Assembly (NCBI RefSeq): GCF_964019385.1
Contig: NC_088645.1
Span: forward strand, 38,404,350 to 38,468,349
From: Sycon ciliatum
Taxonomy: Eukaryota; Porifera; Calcarea; Leucosolenida; Sycettidae
DNA length: 64,000 nt
Direction: 5' to 3'
A model generated the notes under the pieces. That model was not told the origin of the DNA. It did not search any database and was given only the letters and a program-made list of their open reading frames with translations. Each line of letters starts with the position of its first letter. Position 1 is the first letter of the stretch. Both the position numbers and the translations under genes were made by a program. Positions 31,324 to 42,309 of the stretch are shown here, one piece after another.

Positions 31324-32439
31324 ACAAAAAAGTATTGGTGGCGCAAGGAGAAGCTTGTCGTTTGGAGTGACAAGTGATCACCGCTGCTTTTCCTTGTCAG
31401 AGTCAACACTACACTTTGTGCTGCGGCCTTGGGAGTAGTGTTGGAGTAGAAATTGCTGAGGAGACGTCGCGGAGGGGCGAGCTTCCCTGCGCAGGTATGA
31501 CTTTGGCCGTATTTCAGCATGGTCGAGTGGAAAAATCAAAAAAGTTTATTTCAAGAAAACCCCAAAAGGAAGATGGGGGACATGTCCTCAGCGCTAGAAG
31601 AGGTGTTCTACTATCTGCCGGTGTATAGTTCTGGCCAATTGAGGACGTAGCTGGCTGTTTTGCCAGCGCTTGTAAATTGGCTATTTTCAAGAAGATCATT
31701 TGTGGCGTCAGGGGGTGATGGACCTCGTCTTCTGGGATGCTGGCGTGGCTAAGCGGTACTGCTCCAGCAACTCTTCTAAGGTGAGGCAATGTTGGCTTGA
31801 TGGAGTTTTGTTCATAGCTTGTTCGTATACGCTGTGGCGTGACTCGTTTCTAGACCCATAAATAATGTGATATTTCGGCCATTTTTGAGGGGCATGCAAA
31901 TTTCAAGGTTCCCTTTAGAAACTTTTCAAGGGCTTTGCACAATCGATCCACACCCCAAAGGGAACCTACCTGCAAATTTTGAGCGAAATCGGAGAGGCCC
32001 ACTTGCACACATACTTTGGTATGCTCAGACATGCTCTCTTAAACGTTTTGGTCGTTGGACTTTCCAGTTTCACAGTACCTCTTATCCAAAACGACAAAAA
32101 GTCTCCACAGTACAGCTGGCAGACTGGACTGGAGCGATGGGGCAACAGGCTTCATGGATGGCTCATTCTGTACTTTGACATGAGTCCGGTGGAATTCCTC
32201 TCCATCACGGTCCAGGAAAATCTCGGAGTCCTTGACACCCTGGAATCTAAGCTCGCTTGTTGAACAGGCCCTACCGTACGGCTTGGAAAAATAGAATTTT
32301 CATCGCTCGCACAGTCACACTCTCTACTGTAGTACCATCGCCGTGCAAGATTATCGAGAAGCTGATAACCTTTGATTTGATACTGGCTAGAGAATGTTCA
32401 CCAGAACAGCCATCGATTAACTCATCTGGGTGTTTTTTT
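31324..32439. other. No gene recognised
   Basis: Unique-looking sequence with short frames lacking domains (for example 31867-32263 in two overlapping frames). No repeats longer than simple words were noticed. Confidence 0.5.
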
Positions 32440-32600
32440 CTTTTCTTGTCAACTGTTGTGTATAGTGTTTGTCGCTGTATTGTCCCTCTCTGTATTGCCT
32501 CTCTCTCATCTATTATACGCATGCTTATGGTAAATACATGCGTCTTTGTCTTGACCCACAAGGGACTCCTGCGTGGCACCAAGCGAACACAACATAGTGG
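32440..32600 (+). repeat. Partial ankyrin-unit 5' segment
   Basis: It matches the start of units A and B (TGTTGTGTATAGT, TCTCTCATCTATTATAC, GTCTTTGTCTTG, CACAAGGGA) but lacks the TG tract and ankyrin exon. A Ser-rich open frame follows (32573-32794) without a recognisable domain. Confidence 0.65.
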
Positions 32601-33189
32601 CAGCTGTGGTTCCTACACCTGTAGAATTAGGAAAGAACCCTCCGCCTCTAGCCAGCAGTTCGAGCATCCCCAGCTCGTCATCGTCGTCATCGTCATGTGT
32701 CGTCGTCGTCAGTCTGAAAATTTTGTTAACACTAAATGTCAGTCCAGTAATGCCCGGCATGCACTACGCTCTACTTGTTTTGTTCTCCTCATGAACTATA
32801 TTCTTCATCAGCTGTAACGCCACTGCTCCTTGTCTCTCCTGACCATCGTCCCTGTCCAGCCAGTTCGTCGTCCCGCATGCTCTATCTCTCGGCAGCTCCA
32901 ATAAGCCTGCTGTTGAGCACTGATCGCCATGTCCCCATGCCGTGCTCAACCCATCCGTCTGGCAGAGAAAGAGGTGTCACGGTACGTACGTGCCTCGACC
33001 TTGAGCGCTCTGGATCGACTCTGACTCATGAAGGAAGGAACTGTCAGGCGCATGGTTAGCTCTAGCTCATTCTCTCTTTGTGTTTCATTTGTTTTGTTTT
33101 GACCTGTTCACTTGCGGTATATGTACATTCTGAAGCGTACATCACTGAACACTAGACGTGCAGCCATTCTCACGCAGTAACATCTTGTT

Positions 33190-33572
33190 CAGGGGCGAAG
33201 GAGGGGTTTTGGAAGTGGTACGACCATAGGTGGGCGCGGCTGAAGGGCGTTTTGGTGGGGGTCGGGGGGACCTCCCCCGGGAAAATTTTGTAAAAAAGAC
33301 ACAAAATCCTGCGTTCTGGGAACTTCTGGGAACTTCTGGCACAGTCTATAAGTCATAGAATTATTTCACGGGCAGAAGAGATGTGCATGGACATGCACAG
33401 ATGCATGGCAGATCTACGAGTACGAGTCTAGAAAAAGGTCAAAGTCTGATGCGCATATGCAATGATGGATCCTGATTTTTTTATTACGGTTTTGCACGTT
33501 CCGGACGGACCACAGTTTTCGAAAAGTGGTACGGCCATGGTCGTACCAGTCGTAGCGGGTGCTACGCCCCTG
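33190..33572. mobile_element. hAT-like MITE candidate
   Basis: The ends are CAGGGGCG and CGCCCCTG (8-bp perfect inverted repeat), with subterminal GTGGTACGACCAT / GTGGTACGGCCATGGTCGTACC. The CAGGGGCGTAGC-type end is familiar from hAT MITEs of invertebrates. No clean 8-bp duplication was found, so the class is tentative. Confidence 0.45.
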
Positions 33573-33831
33573 TTGTTCTTGCTGTTGCTGTAGTCCAACC
33601 AGACGTTGTACCTCTCTGCGATGGCCTTGCCAAACGTGAGAATCCTTGACGCGCGTGCTTCTTTATTCACTCTCGATCTCTTCATTTTTTGCATCGAAAT
33701 TCTTCATTAATTGTTTCAAACAAAAGAATACTCTCTAGTGTAGCTGTGCAAATGCTAGGCATGCCCTGCTACTTACTGTATGTTGTGCAGGCCCTAGCTC
33801 GTCTCTCAATCTCGTTGATTTGCACTATTTA

Positions 33832-34090
33832 AATATATAGTATTTTGCTTGTTTTTTTTTCTTCGGGGAAATAGGACATATTGTATATATACGTCTTTTC
33901 TCTCTCTCCCCCTCCCCCCTTCTTGCCAGGAAAGGGAGATGTTGTGTATAGTGTTTGTCGACGTATTGTCCCTCTCCTTATCGTCTCTTCCTCATCTATT
34001 ATACGCATGCTCGTTGTAGATAATCAGTCTTTGTCTGGGCCCGCAAGCGACTCATGCGTGGCACCAGGCGAACACAACATGAACTATTTG
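33832..34090 (+). repeat. Partial ankyrin-unit 5' segment, second
   Basis: It begins like the region upstream of unit B (TATATAGTATTTTGCTTG) and continues with the pyrimidine tract, TGTTGTGTATAG and TAGATAATCAGTCTTTGTC. It may be the start of unit C, separated from the TG tract at 34708 by about 600 bp of unrelated sequence. Confidence 0.65.
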
Positions 34091-34554
34091 AAAAGATACA
34101 CGCGCGGTGACGCGAAACATAGAAATAACCTGGTGTGGCCTAATACACATGAAATAGGAATCCTAGGACAGAACGTAGTACGGTTTTGTAAAGCAAACAA
34201 CTACTAGATGTAGGAACCTGTAGGACGCGTCACTCACCTTCATTAGTGAAAGTGGATTGTGAGCAACACTGGCTCACGCAGAATCATATCAGGAAAATAG
34301 TTTATTGTTTCCGTCATAAAATACCCATCATCAGAAATGATAATAGCAACAGGGACATCAAGAATGAATTTGGGCATGGGCACTGTTCTTACTCGCACAT
34401 GCCTCCGGATAGCACAGGACTCGTTGTTTTAGAAGACTGTATGATAATGTTTTACTCTGACTATGCTGGAAATCATCTTGCAGTACAAAGGCAAGTTCTG
34501 CCTCTCTCGAAGCAGAAGCGGAGATTCAAAAAACATTCAAATCAAAAGATCGCG

Positions 34555-34685
34555 CGAAAGCAGTGTGCGCGACTATGCGCATCAGACGTGAATACAACAT
34601 GAGAAGTGAAAGCAGTATACGCGACTACGCGCATCAGACGTGAATACAACGTGAGAAGTGAAAGCAGTGTACGCGACTCCGCGGC
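34555..34685 (+). repeat. Minisatellite, unit about 55 bp
   Basis: About 2.3 copies of a unit containing GTGAAAGCAGT, GCGCGACTA and GCGCATCAGACGTGAATAC lie directly upstream of unit C. Confidence 0.75.
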
Positions 34686-34689
34686 CAGG

Positions 34690-36670
34690 TCTGAGGTCTG
34701 AGGTCTGAGGTGCGTGTGTGTGTTTATGTGTGTGTTTTTGGATGTGTGTATTTATTTTTGGGGGGCTGCATGCATGTATGAGTGCGTGTGTGCGTGCATG
34801 TGTTCGTGCCCATCAACATGTGTATGTCTGTGGGTGTGGGTGGAAATGTTTTGTCTTTAATTTTGCTGTTTCCAGGCTGGTGTCACACCATTTCACCGTG
34901 CATTAGAGAATGGTCATCTTTCTGTAGTAGAATGTCTTCTCACTTATGGACATTCGTTGGAACCAAAGAATAATGTAAGTCTTATTATCCGTGATGCATT
35001 CTCGTTTGTATATGAGTAGAAAGAAGAAAAACGCAGGTGAATATATTCAGTGGGTATTGACCATGCTTGTGGGTCTGTTTTACGCTAGAAATGCACAATG
35101 GGCAAATGGTTTTTTACAAATTATATCCACAAAAAAGTTTCGTGGGATACATATTTGCTATAATGCTACGAAGTACCGTCATGGACATGGAAATCCGGTC
35201 GGACGTCTAGCGGCCCCAGGACGCTGGCCGTGCAGCCGTAGGTAAGCAGTACTTCCTCCGCGTCATTGAAATCGTCGCTTCGCAATTTTTGTGACTTTGC
35301 TGGTCTTAGTCAGACTGTCCAAATCGCTGTTTTCTGTGTTCGAACATTGGTGCGACCCTTTCTGCGCAGTGTCTACCTGTTACTGAAGCCGTGGTGGTCT
35401 CCAACTATGTTGGAGCTCTGTTCCGCACCAAGCAAATTCATCGCGCTCCACAATATTCCACCACAGAGCTCATACCGCTTTTCTGGAGTTCGTGGCGTCC
35501 CACATAGTGCGCGTGGGCAGCAAGACTGCAAGCTCGGGTATACGAATCCTGGTATCTCTCCTGAATACGAAAATTTAATGCTGAAGTTGACGATGGCAAG
35601 AACAAAGTGTTCTCAAATTCCTAAAATGAGCTACTTGTGGCGCATGTTGCTGCGAAGGTAGCAGGTCTGAAAACACCAACAAAATCGGCGAAGTGCTTGC
35701 CAAGGAAAGAAGGTGAGGAAGTGCTTACCCTATTCCGCTGGACGGTCGTTACAGAGTACTTGAAAAATACTCGCTTACCTTCATTGCCTGCCACCTGGAG
35801 GCATGGATCGCTTGAAAACGAAGTTTCTTGACCTGAATTTGAACACGCGTCTTGTTCAGCGTATTGTTGAGTGCTGAAGGGTCTGCCTTAAAATCTGATG
35901 AAGACGTCGACCTTAGCTGCAAGTGCAGCGAAGCTGGAGGCCACAAACTAAAGCTTGGTCAGTCGACAATGATGTGCCTCAATTTCTAGCTGATTTCTTT
36001 GCCCTTCGAGTGGACACAATAATATCGAAAAATCGCTCTGGGAAGCGACAATTTTAATGACGTGGATGAAGTATACACATACATGTATTACTATGCGCTG
36101 CTGATCGCATCGAATCAACATGACGATTCTGCACTACATGCAACAATCTGTAAGCGCTTAGGGCCAGGTTCCACTGGGGCTCCGCTGCTCGTCATCCGAG
36201 GCTTGAAACATCATCATTACCATAGTGACCACGGCTCAAGCTGGAGCAGTGAGGCCGCGGCTCACCGTGAGCTTTCTCTACGATTCTTGATCAAAAACTG
36301 CGAGCCACGGTCGGGGCTCGACCTGCTTCCCGTACTTTGCATTGCTTTGTACGCGAGAATTTTAAACTTCAAATTTTAATGCGTCGCGCAGGCCAGATGA
36401 CGAGGAGTTTTTTTTTATTTCGCGCGGGTAGGCAGGTATCCACAATCAAAAAAGTGGAGCACAACCGCGGCACCGCGAATGGCGAGTGTCAGTGGAACCT
36501 CGCTGCATGCAGCCAACTGCCCTGAACCAGCGGAGCAGCAGAGCCGCGGAGCTGCAGTGGAACCCGGCCCTGAGGCCGCCGGCCCCGGTCTATCGACTGG
36601 ATTTTTTATGCCCACGACAGTAGTACCACAAATTTCAGCCTCTTCAACAACATTATGCAAATTGATGTTT
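34690..36670 (+). repeat. Ankyrin-exon duplicated unit, copy C (left part)
   Basis: It begins with three GTCTGAG(G) repeats, then the TG tract, ankyrin exon and about 1.6 kb collinear with unit D (55421-56790 plus 61063-61780). It is interrupted at 36670 by the Ngaro-type element and resumes at 42308. Apart from the ankyrin exon, no coding segment is convincing. Confidence 0.85.
34876..34974 (+). CDS. Ankyrin-repeat exon (unit C)
   Basis: This 99-nt exon lies between TTTCCAG and GTAAGT. It encodes AGVTPFHRALENGHLSVVE and [14 protein letters not shown]. The TPLH core reads TPFH and the AA pair reads AL, so it is more diverged than the unit A and B copies, but phase and length are intact with no stop. 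Same strand and phase 0-0 as the others. Confidence 0.72.
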
Positions 36671-36727
36671 TCACTCACATAGCAACCGGGTTGTACATGG
36701 GGTAGTGGTCTACCAGAATGTACTCAC
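36671..36727 (-). repeat. B2 terminal repeat
   Basis: Matches 37371-37426 (CACTCACATAGCAACCGGG ... GAATGTACTCAC). A 27-bp part is repeated again at 36728-36754. Confidence 0.9.
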
Positions 36728-37214
36728 GATAGTGGTCTACCAGAATGTACTCACAGAATGAACTCAGTATTCCGTCACACCACACTCGCAGCCACACGCT
36801 AGCCAAAGACTAGGCCAGAAGTAATAAAGAGCAAGGCGGCCAGCAAGAGATATGTCAGTGCAAGACACGAGCAGAGCAATGTCCTGGTGTGGGTGACTAA
36901 ACAGTGGGGGAGCGCCTGAAAATCCGACTCCCTAAATTTCCAGCCACGACCGCTCAACCGGGCTGGGGGAAAAACTCGCCTTGCGGCCAAAAAACCCTTC
37001 TACTAATATGGGACCTGCCCCACTGCCAGTCACACCCAAAAGAAAAACCGAAGAGAAACAAGCAGAAAGGAGTAATCATACTTCGAAGTACAACCAAAAA
37101 ACCCCGAGACCCTCGGGACAGAAACACACAAAACAAAATATGCCATGGAAAACCAGGAAAACAGCACCCAATGGAAGCCCAACAACGTACGGGACCCAAG
37201 GGAGGGAGGGCGGG

Positions 37215-37426
37215 AAAACTCCACGCTCTACGAGGAATACAAGACCACGATGGCAGGTGGGGGAGAGTTGCGCAGTGGAAGAGCAGCAGAGCACGACAGA
37301 AAAATGGTGAGTGAAAAATACGTTTTTTACACTCTTTCGCTACGCTCAGCCGTGAAAAAACAACACTTTTCACTCACATAGCAACCGGGTTGTACATGGG
37401 GTAGTGGTCTACCAGAATGTACTCAC
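37215..37426 (-). repeat. Internal B1-A2 junction
   Basis: A2 (37215-37370) matches the right terminus 42152-42307. B1 (37371-37426) matches the left terminus. They abut without spacer at TTTTCACTCAC. Confidence 0.9.
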
Positions 37427-37440
37427 GAAGCAAAGGATAG

Positions 37441-38490
37441 TCAGGCAGAAGCAATGGCAGTGGAGACAGAAAGCAAGTCGTGCTGTGAATCCGCGATGTA
37501 CTTATCCTTGGAGGACGCGGACCTCCAGCCGCCGTGTCGTTGCAGTAGTCTGTCTGCAATGCCCGAGTTAGCTGCGGCCGTCGCACCACCTGATCGGAGG
37601 CTGTGGAGACCATATGATGTTGGGTCAGTTTGGGTGCGGCCCACCGCTACTTTCAGGAGTTCCGTGGCTCTGCTGTAGCTCATGGTGCCGCGCACGCCTG
37701 GCCCAGAGCGGGCGGAGGTTACCTTGCCCAGTACGTGTTGGTCGGGTGAATGTCCTGCTTGCCGGAGAAAGCTCTCTGTTATGCGAACCGGGCATGGCAT
37801 GGAGCCGGTGAATTGGCGAGCGACCAGAATTACGTCCCCTTGCCTCAGTTGGTCGTTCTTGCGGCTTGGCAGGTGCACGGACATATGGGTCGGGGTAAAG
37901 TCCAGCGAGGACACCACGAGGCGCTGCAAGTCGTCCCAGCGTAGTAGGGCGAAGAACCCAAGACAAATCATGGTGGCACATTGCAGGTCCCCCAGTGGTG
38001 CCTCTGGTTGGGCCAGGGTGGACATCAGTTGGCGGAACAGGGACGGTGAGATCGGAGTGCGGCGGGAGACGGGACGTGCACAGATACGGCGAGCGGCAAC
38101 TTGCAGTTGCGTGATGACCGGTGCCGCGATCGGATCTGGGTGACCGGCCTTACGGTGCAGCCAACGTAGAGCCGCGCAGCCTTGTGCGACAGGGGCAAAC
38201 GTCGTGCCTTGTTGGATCAAACTCGTTAGGTATAGCGCCACGTGGACTGCGCGAGCTGGGAACGGGGTGAATCCGGCCCCAGAAGCCCATGTACGCCAGC
38301 GACCGAATGCCTGTAGGTATGCCCTGCCTGTAGAAGGCGCCACGTCATTGAGCAGGACGACCGGTAGCGCGTCGACCAGGTGTTGAACGGCGGGGTTCCG
38401 TATGGATGCCAGTTCCGTCCAAAAAGGGGAGGAAGCTGAATAAGGCACATGCAAAACGCACGCACACACCCACAGACAGGAAAAAGACAC
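37441..38490 (-). CDS. Tyrosine recombinase of the Ngaro-like element
   Basis: This open frame is 349 residues. The N-terminal part resembles a SAM-like core-binding domain (VAPSTGRAYLQAFGRWRTWA). The catalytic domain shows the first Arg in ALLRWDDL, then HSLRSGGATAAA (H-x-x-R), HGGW and DKYI with the presumed nucleophilic Tyr. These enzymes integrate circular cDNA by strand exchange without duplicating target sequence, consistent with the flanks here. The frame is intact to the stop at 37441. The ATG may lie further downstream, since the first 15 residues look non-homologous. Confidence 0.88.
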   Translation of the reverse strand: MSFSCLWVCACVLHVPYSASSPFWTELASIRNPAVQHLVDALPVVLLNDVAPSTGRAYLQAFGRWRTWASGAGFTPFPARAVHVALYLTSLIQQGTTFAPVAQGCAALRWLHRKAGHPDPIAAPVITQLQVAARRICARPVSRRTPISPSLFRQLMSTLAQPEAPLGDLQCATMICLGFFALLRWDDLQRLVVSSLDFTPTHMSVHLPSRKNDQLRQGDVILVARQFTGSMPCPVRITESFLRQAGHSPDQHVLGKVTSARSGPGVRGTMSYSRATELLKVAVGRTQTDPTSYGLHSLRSGGATAAANSGIADRLLQRHGGWRSASSKDKYIADSQHDLLSVSTAIASA

Positions 38491-38785
38491 ACGGGGGATC
38501 AGATCTGGACAGACTGTGTGTTGTTCCTGTGAGTTGGATCGGTGTTCAGTCCCGGTATTGTGGGTTTCCGGACTCCCCCACCCGGTGTACCTCCCAGGGG
38601 TCTAACCCTCCTCTGCCTCCAACATCACCGTTACCCCGTGTGAGATGTATGTCGTGTAATTTATGAACAGAGTGACTCGGGTAGGGGACCAGGGGTGACA
38701 CCGGCTGCCCTGAACGAGCCGGGCCTCATGTCGCCGCAGCGTCACGCCTCATACCAGCATGCACACAGGCAACCATTGCCAACAT

Positions 38786-39064
38786 CACCGCCCATCGGGC
38801 TTCTCCCTCCCTCATCCTCACTGCCCATCGGGCTTCTCCCTCCCTCATCATCACGGCCCATCGGGCTTCTCCCTCCCTCATCATCACTGCCCATCGGGCT
38901 TCTCCCTCCCTCATCATCACTGCCCATCGGGCTTCTCCCTCCCTCATCATCACTGCCCATCGGGCTTCTCCCTCCCTCACCATCACTGCCCATCGGGCTT
39001 CTCCCTCCCCCGTCATCACCGCCCATCGGGCTTCTCCCTTCCTTGTCGTCCCTGCCCCTCGGGT
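38786..39064 (+). repeat. 33-bp minisatellite inside the Ngaro-like element
   Basis: About eight copies of a 33-bp unit containing GCCCATCGGGCTTCTCCCTC lie between the RT and recombinase ORFs. Because the unit length is divisible by three, all frames stay open and give repeats such as PIGLLPPSSSL or GRSPMGSDDEG. Confidence 0.95.
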
Positions 39065-39289
39065 GTCTCAATCCACATGGGTATGTGTAAGTTCATTGAA
39101 TAGGCAATTCACGCAGAAAGAATGCCCTATACTAAAAAACGGCAGGAACAGAACAGCATAGGCAGCAAGCGCAAGAAAAAACACTAAGAGACATCAATAA
39201 AGGCAACCTCATGGCGGGCGATGGACAGCACATGGGAGGGGGGGGGCAAGGTAACCAAAAATTCTAACTAAGGCCGTGTGGTAAGACCT

Positions 39290-41182
39290 CTAATGAGCAC
39301 AGTTTCGGAGAGAACAAAAATGGACTGCATGAAAACGGAATGGTGGTGGTTCTGGTCCAAAAAGACAGACCGGTTGGGATGTGTGCCGAAATGAGCCGAA
39401 ACCGGGCTGGAAGGTTTCTCGGGTAACGGTGAACGGGGTTGCAAGCCCACTTGGGCGCCAGAACGGCCACCATGGTGCTGATGGCCAGTCAGGAAACACA
39501 ACAGTGGCATGACACGGTATGGCTCTGAGGAAATGAAACAATTTGCTTAACAAGCGAGGTGGGGGGAGACACCAATTGCTTTCACCTTCCCATGATTGAG
39601 TGAAACAGTCAACACCCGATGAACCTGGGGACCACCAAAGGGAGTTGAAAGTAGGGAGTTGATGGGACAAATGACTCGCAAATCTATCGACAGTATGGGG
39701 GCCCCACTTCTTATCAAAATAAACAAACAATTCGGCCGAAATAGCCCAGTCATCCATGTCTAGAATCCGTGAGAGATAGTCAGCCGTGGTATTTTCACCC
39801 CGGGGGATCCACTGTGCAAACAGTTCAATGTGTTCGTGTTGACAGAAACAAAAAATGTCAACAGCTTCTTGGTGCAGCGTTGGGTTACGGCTACCGTTAC
39901 ACAAAATGGACACCACGTTCTGGTTGTCGGTATTAAGACAAATTGCATGGCCAGACAAACGCGACACTAAAGAGATTAGGGCAAAGCGGGCAGCAAGCAG
40001 TTCCCTCAATGTGGAGCTGGTGTGTGCGGCTGACATGGTCCAGGGCCACTCGCCCCTTGCAATTTCAACCCCGTTCATCAGGCTGAAACCACCCCACCCG
40101 GAGTCACTAGCGTCCGTGAATACCAATTGCAGCGTGCGGGGCCCGGCAGACCAGATGGGTCTCCCGTGAAAACGATCAAATTCAGATTGCCAAAAACTTA
40201 ATTCAGCCTTGGGAGCATGCTCAAGTGGGATAGCTATCTCCCAGCCTTCTTCGAGGGTTGGGCCCAGACATGCGTGCAAGCTTCTTGTCTGTAAGCGCAC
40301 CATGCAGCCCAGAGCAAGCCACATAGAGCTCAGCGACCCCGTTAGTTTGGCAAGCAAGCGTGCGGGGACCACAGTGGAGTAAGACATAATCTCAGCTAGC
40401 AGCAGTTTAAATTTGGATACGCGGTTTGGGGTGACATGATTGCTGTTGTTGGCCGTGTCCAGGACATGACCCAAGACCGAGGCCACCTGCCGGGGTTGAA
40501 AGTTACTCTTTTGCTTGTTAATGACAAGACCGCATTTTTCCAAATCTGACCTCACAAGTTGGGCGACCCGCTGCGTCTCCTCTGCGGAGTTTGCGGCTCC
40601 AGTTCCGTCATCCAGATACAGGAAAATACGTATGCCTTGGTCACGCCAATGGGTGACCAAAGGCCGCAGCACTTTTGTAAACACAAATGGGGCGGGCTTA
40701 AGGCCAAACGGAAGTGCGGCAAACACAAAAAACCGGGCCTGACCCCGGAACTGCCATTGAAAACCTAGGAACTTCCTATGTTCTGGGGCAATCGAGATGT
40801 GATGGTAGCCATCCTTCAGATCAAAAGTGAACAGGAAACAACCCGGATCGAACAGGTCCGGGATGAGTCTCAGGTCCTCAACGCTAAAATGGGAGTCTGC
40901 CAAATGCTTATTGAGGAAACGGAGGTCTATAATCAGCCTCAACTTTCCGTTGCCCTTGGGAACCACCCCCAACGGACTAATTACATGGGTGGCGTTTTCC
41001 TCCACCATCTCGACTGCCCCCGAACGTAACAGCATACGGATTTGGTCAGACACAAAACTAGAATGATCATTAGAAGACTTTAGGTTACATGCCCGGAACT
41101 GGGGTGGGGGGAGACAAAACACAAAAAATAGCCATAACGAATAATACGTAAAACAAAATCTGAGGCACCAATATTTTCCCAA
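39290..41182 (-). CDS. Reverse transcriptase / RNase H of the Ngaro-like element
   Basis: This open frame is 630 residues. RT motifs in order are VVPKGNGKLRLIIDLRFLN, FTFDLKDGYHHISI, LPFGLKPAPFVFTK, the catalytic box FLYLDDG and the following SVLGHVLD. An RNase H domain follows (LVFTDASDSGWGG, STLRELLAARFAL, LNTDNQNVVS, GENTTADYLSR). It copies element RNA into cDNA. The first 30 residues are hydrophobic and Phe-rich and may not be the true N-terminus. The ORF lies 81 bp downstream of the gag-like stop, and no methyltransferase-like ORF is seen, unlike DIRS1. Confidence 0.88.
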   Translation of the reverse strand: MGKYWCLRFCFTYYSLWLFFVFCLPPPQFRACNLKSSNDHSSFVSDQIRMLLRSGAVEMVEENATHVISPLGVVPKGNGKLRLIIDLRFLNKHLADSHFSVEDLRLIPDLFDPGCFLFTFDLKDGYHHISIAPEHRKFLGFQWQFRGQARFFVFAALPFGLKPAPFVFTKVLRPLVTHWRDQGIRIFLYLDDGTGAANSAEETQRVAQLVRSDLEKCGLVINKQKSNFQPRQVASVLGHVLDTANNSNHVTPNRVSKFKLLLAEIMSYSTVVPARLLAKLTGSLSSMWLALGCMVRLQTRSLHACLGPTLEEGWEIAIPLEHAPKAELSFWQSEFDRFHGRPIWSAGPRTLQLVFTDASDSGWGGFSLMNGVEIARGEWPWTMSAAHTSSTLRELLAARFALISLVSRLSGHAICLNTDNQNVVSILCNGSRNPTLHQEAVDIFCFCQHEHIELFAQWIPRGENTTADYLSRILDMDDWAISAELFVYFDKKWGPHTVDRFASHLSHQLPTFNSLWWSPGSSGVDCFTQSWEGESNWCLPPPRLLSKLFHFLRAIPCHATVVFPDWPSAPWWPFWRPSGLATPFTVTRETFQPGFGSFRHTSQPVCLFGPEPPPFRFHAVHFCSLRNCAH

Positions 41183-41263
41183 AATGCAATGCAGTGTAAT
41201 AACCGCCCATGAACGTTATTGTCACAAGCACTTATCTCGTCAGACTCCAGCGGGTCTGGGCAC

Positions 41264-42121
41264 TCATGCTCCGTCCATTCGTGGACGAGCTCCTGCAGTG
41301 GGCTGTGGTTGCTGAGTCCAGTGTGGTTGGCGACTACTGCCTCGGCCGAACTGGGGGCAATGCCTGCTGACGTGACCCAACTGTTGGCAGTTCCAGCAAC
41401 GTGGGCCGCTTCCAGGGGTTCGGCCACCGTTGGCAAACGGTCCGTGGCCCGATGGCCTCCGCTCAAACTGGGAGTTGTTGCCGAAACTGGGGGCACGAAA
41501 ATTCCTGCTCGGGTATGGCCTCTCAGTTTCAGGTTGGAAGCGCTCCCTGGGCTGCAGTTGCTTGAGTCGACGAGCAGTGGAGGCCGCGTCCGCGATCCGT
41601 TTGTCGTCAGCGAGGCTGTCACCCACGCTGCCCTCCTCATAAACTCTCACAGTCTCCCAGTCGAACGAATCTGCTATTTTCAGGTGCTTCTGCCTTTTGC
41701 AGATTTCGCGCTTACCCTGCGTCAGGAGTTCCTTGGCCTCGGGTGCGGAGTCCGGGAGCACCGATATGGCGGCATCCACCTTTTGCAACACAGTTTCATT
41801 GGTGGCGAACTGTGCCTGCAGCCCTGGTGACTTGAGTTTCGGCTTTGGGGCCTGGGTTATTTGGCTTGTTAGGGACTGCGCTGCTTTGAGTTTTGCCACC
41901 TCAGCGCGGGCCGCCGTGGCCTCCTCCTGCACTCCCTTGATTTGTGATGACAGGTTGGTAAATGCGGAGGCGAACCACGACGGCATCTCCTCACCTGCCG
42001 AGCTTGGTGTTGGTGGGGCAGGTGAGGTGGCGGAGGTGGCGGCTGGGCGTCGTCTGGCGGTCCTGGCAGGCTCAGGATGAGCTACAGGAGCCGTGGTTCC
42101 TTGGCTGCGAGTAGACGGCAT
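41264..42121 (-). CDS. Gag-like ORF1 of the Ngaro-like element
   Basis: This 285-residue frame starts at an ATG 30 bp inside A1 (MPSTRSQGTTAPVAHPEP). An Ala/Pro/Thr-rich N-terminus is followed by a probable coiled coil (EEATAARAEVAKLKAAQ), then a C-terminal CCHC zinc knuckle (CWNCQQLGHVSRHC) and a Gln/Pro-rich tail. It probably binds the element RNA in a particle. Confidence 0.85.
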   Translation of the reverse strand: MPSTRSQGTTAPVAHPEPARTARRRPAATSATSPAPPTPSSAGEEMPSWFASAFTNLSSQIKGVQEEATAARAEVAKLKAAQSLTSQITQAPKPKLKSPGLQAQFATNETVLQKVDAAISVLPDSAPEAKELLTQGKREICKRQKHLKIADSFDWETVRVYEEGSVGDSLADDKRIADAASTARRLKQLQPRERFQPETERPYPSRNFRAPSFGNNSQFERRPSGHGPFANGGRTPGSGPRCWNCQQLGHVSRHCPQFGRGSSRQPHWTQQPQPTAGARPRMDGA

Positions 42122-42151
42122 AATTTATTACTTTAGATCTCCGGACGTCAA

Positions 42152-42307
42152 AAAACTCCACGCTCTACGAGGAATACAACACCACGATGGCAGGTGGGGG
42201 AGAGTTGCGCAGTGGAAGAGCAGCAGAGCACGACAGAAAAATGGTGAGTGAAAAATACGTTTTTTACACTCTTTCGCTACGCTCAGCCGTGAAAAAACAA
42301 CACTTTT
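42152..42307 (-). repeat. A1 terminal repeat
   Basis: Direct copy of 37215-37370. It begins (minus strand) AAAAGTGTTGTTTTTTCACG and contains GCTGAGCGTAGCGAAAGAGT. Confidence 0.92.
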
Positions 42308-42309
42308 TT

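Larger units (their letters stand above)
36671..42307 (-). mobile_element. Ngaro/PAT-like tyrosine-recombinase retrotransposon
   Basis: Reading leftward the order is A1 (42307-42152), gag-like ORF, RT-RNase H ORF, tyrosine recombinase ORF, B1 (37426-37371), A2 (37370-37215) and B2 (36727-36671). This is the split-direct-repeat arrangement of Ngaro/PAT elements. The internal B1-A2 junction reproduces the junction that would form if the two ends were joined in a circle. No LTR, DDE integrase or aspartic protease is present. A1 and A2 differ at about one position, which points to recent insertion. It sits in a T-run at the edge of the small MITE of unit C. Confidence 0.9.

Noticed and set aside
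32573-33059. Ser-rich frames as a host exon
   Set aside because: They are low complexity, have no ATG or domain, and no convincing acceptor. A GTACGT donor-like word near 32983 alone is not enough.
38786-39064. CRISPR array
   Set aside because: The repeat units are directly adjacent with no unique spacers, and the setting is eukaryotic.
38695-39103. Pro/Ser-rich or Gly/Arg-rich proteins from the 33-bp repeat
   Set aside because: All frames stay open because the unit is a multiple of three. Nothing outside the repeat supports coding.
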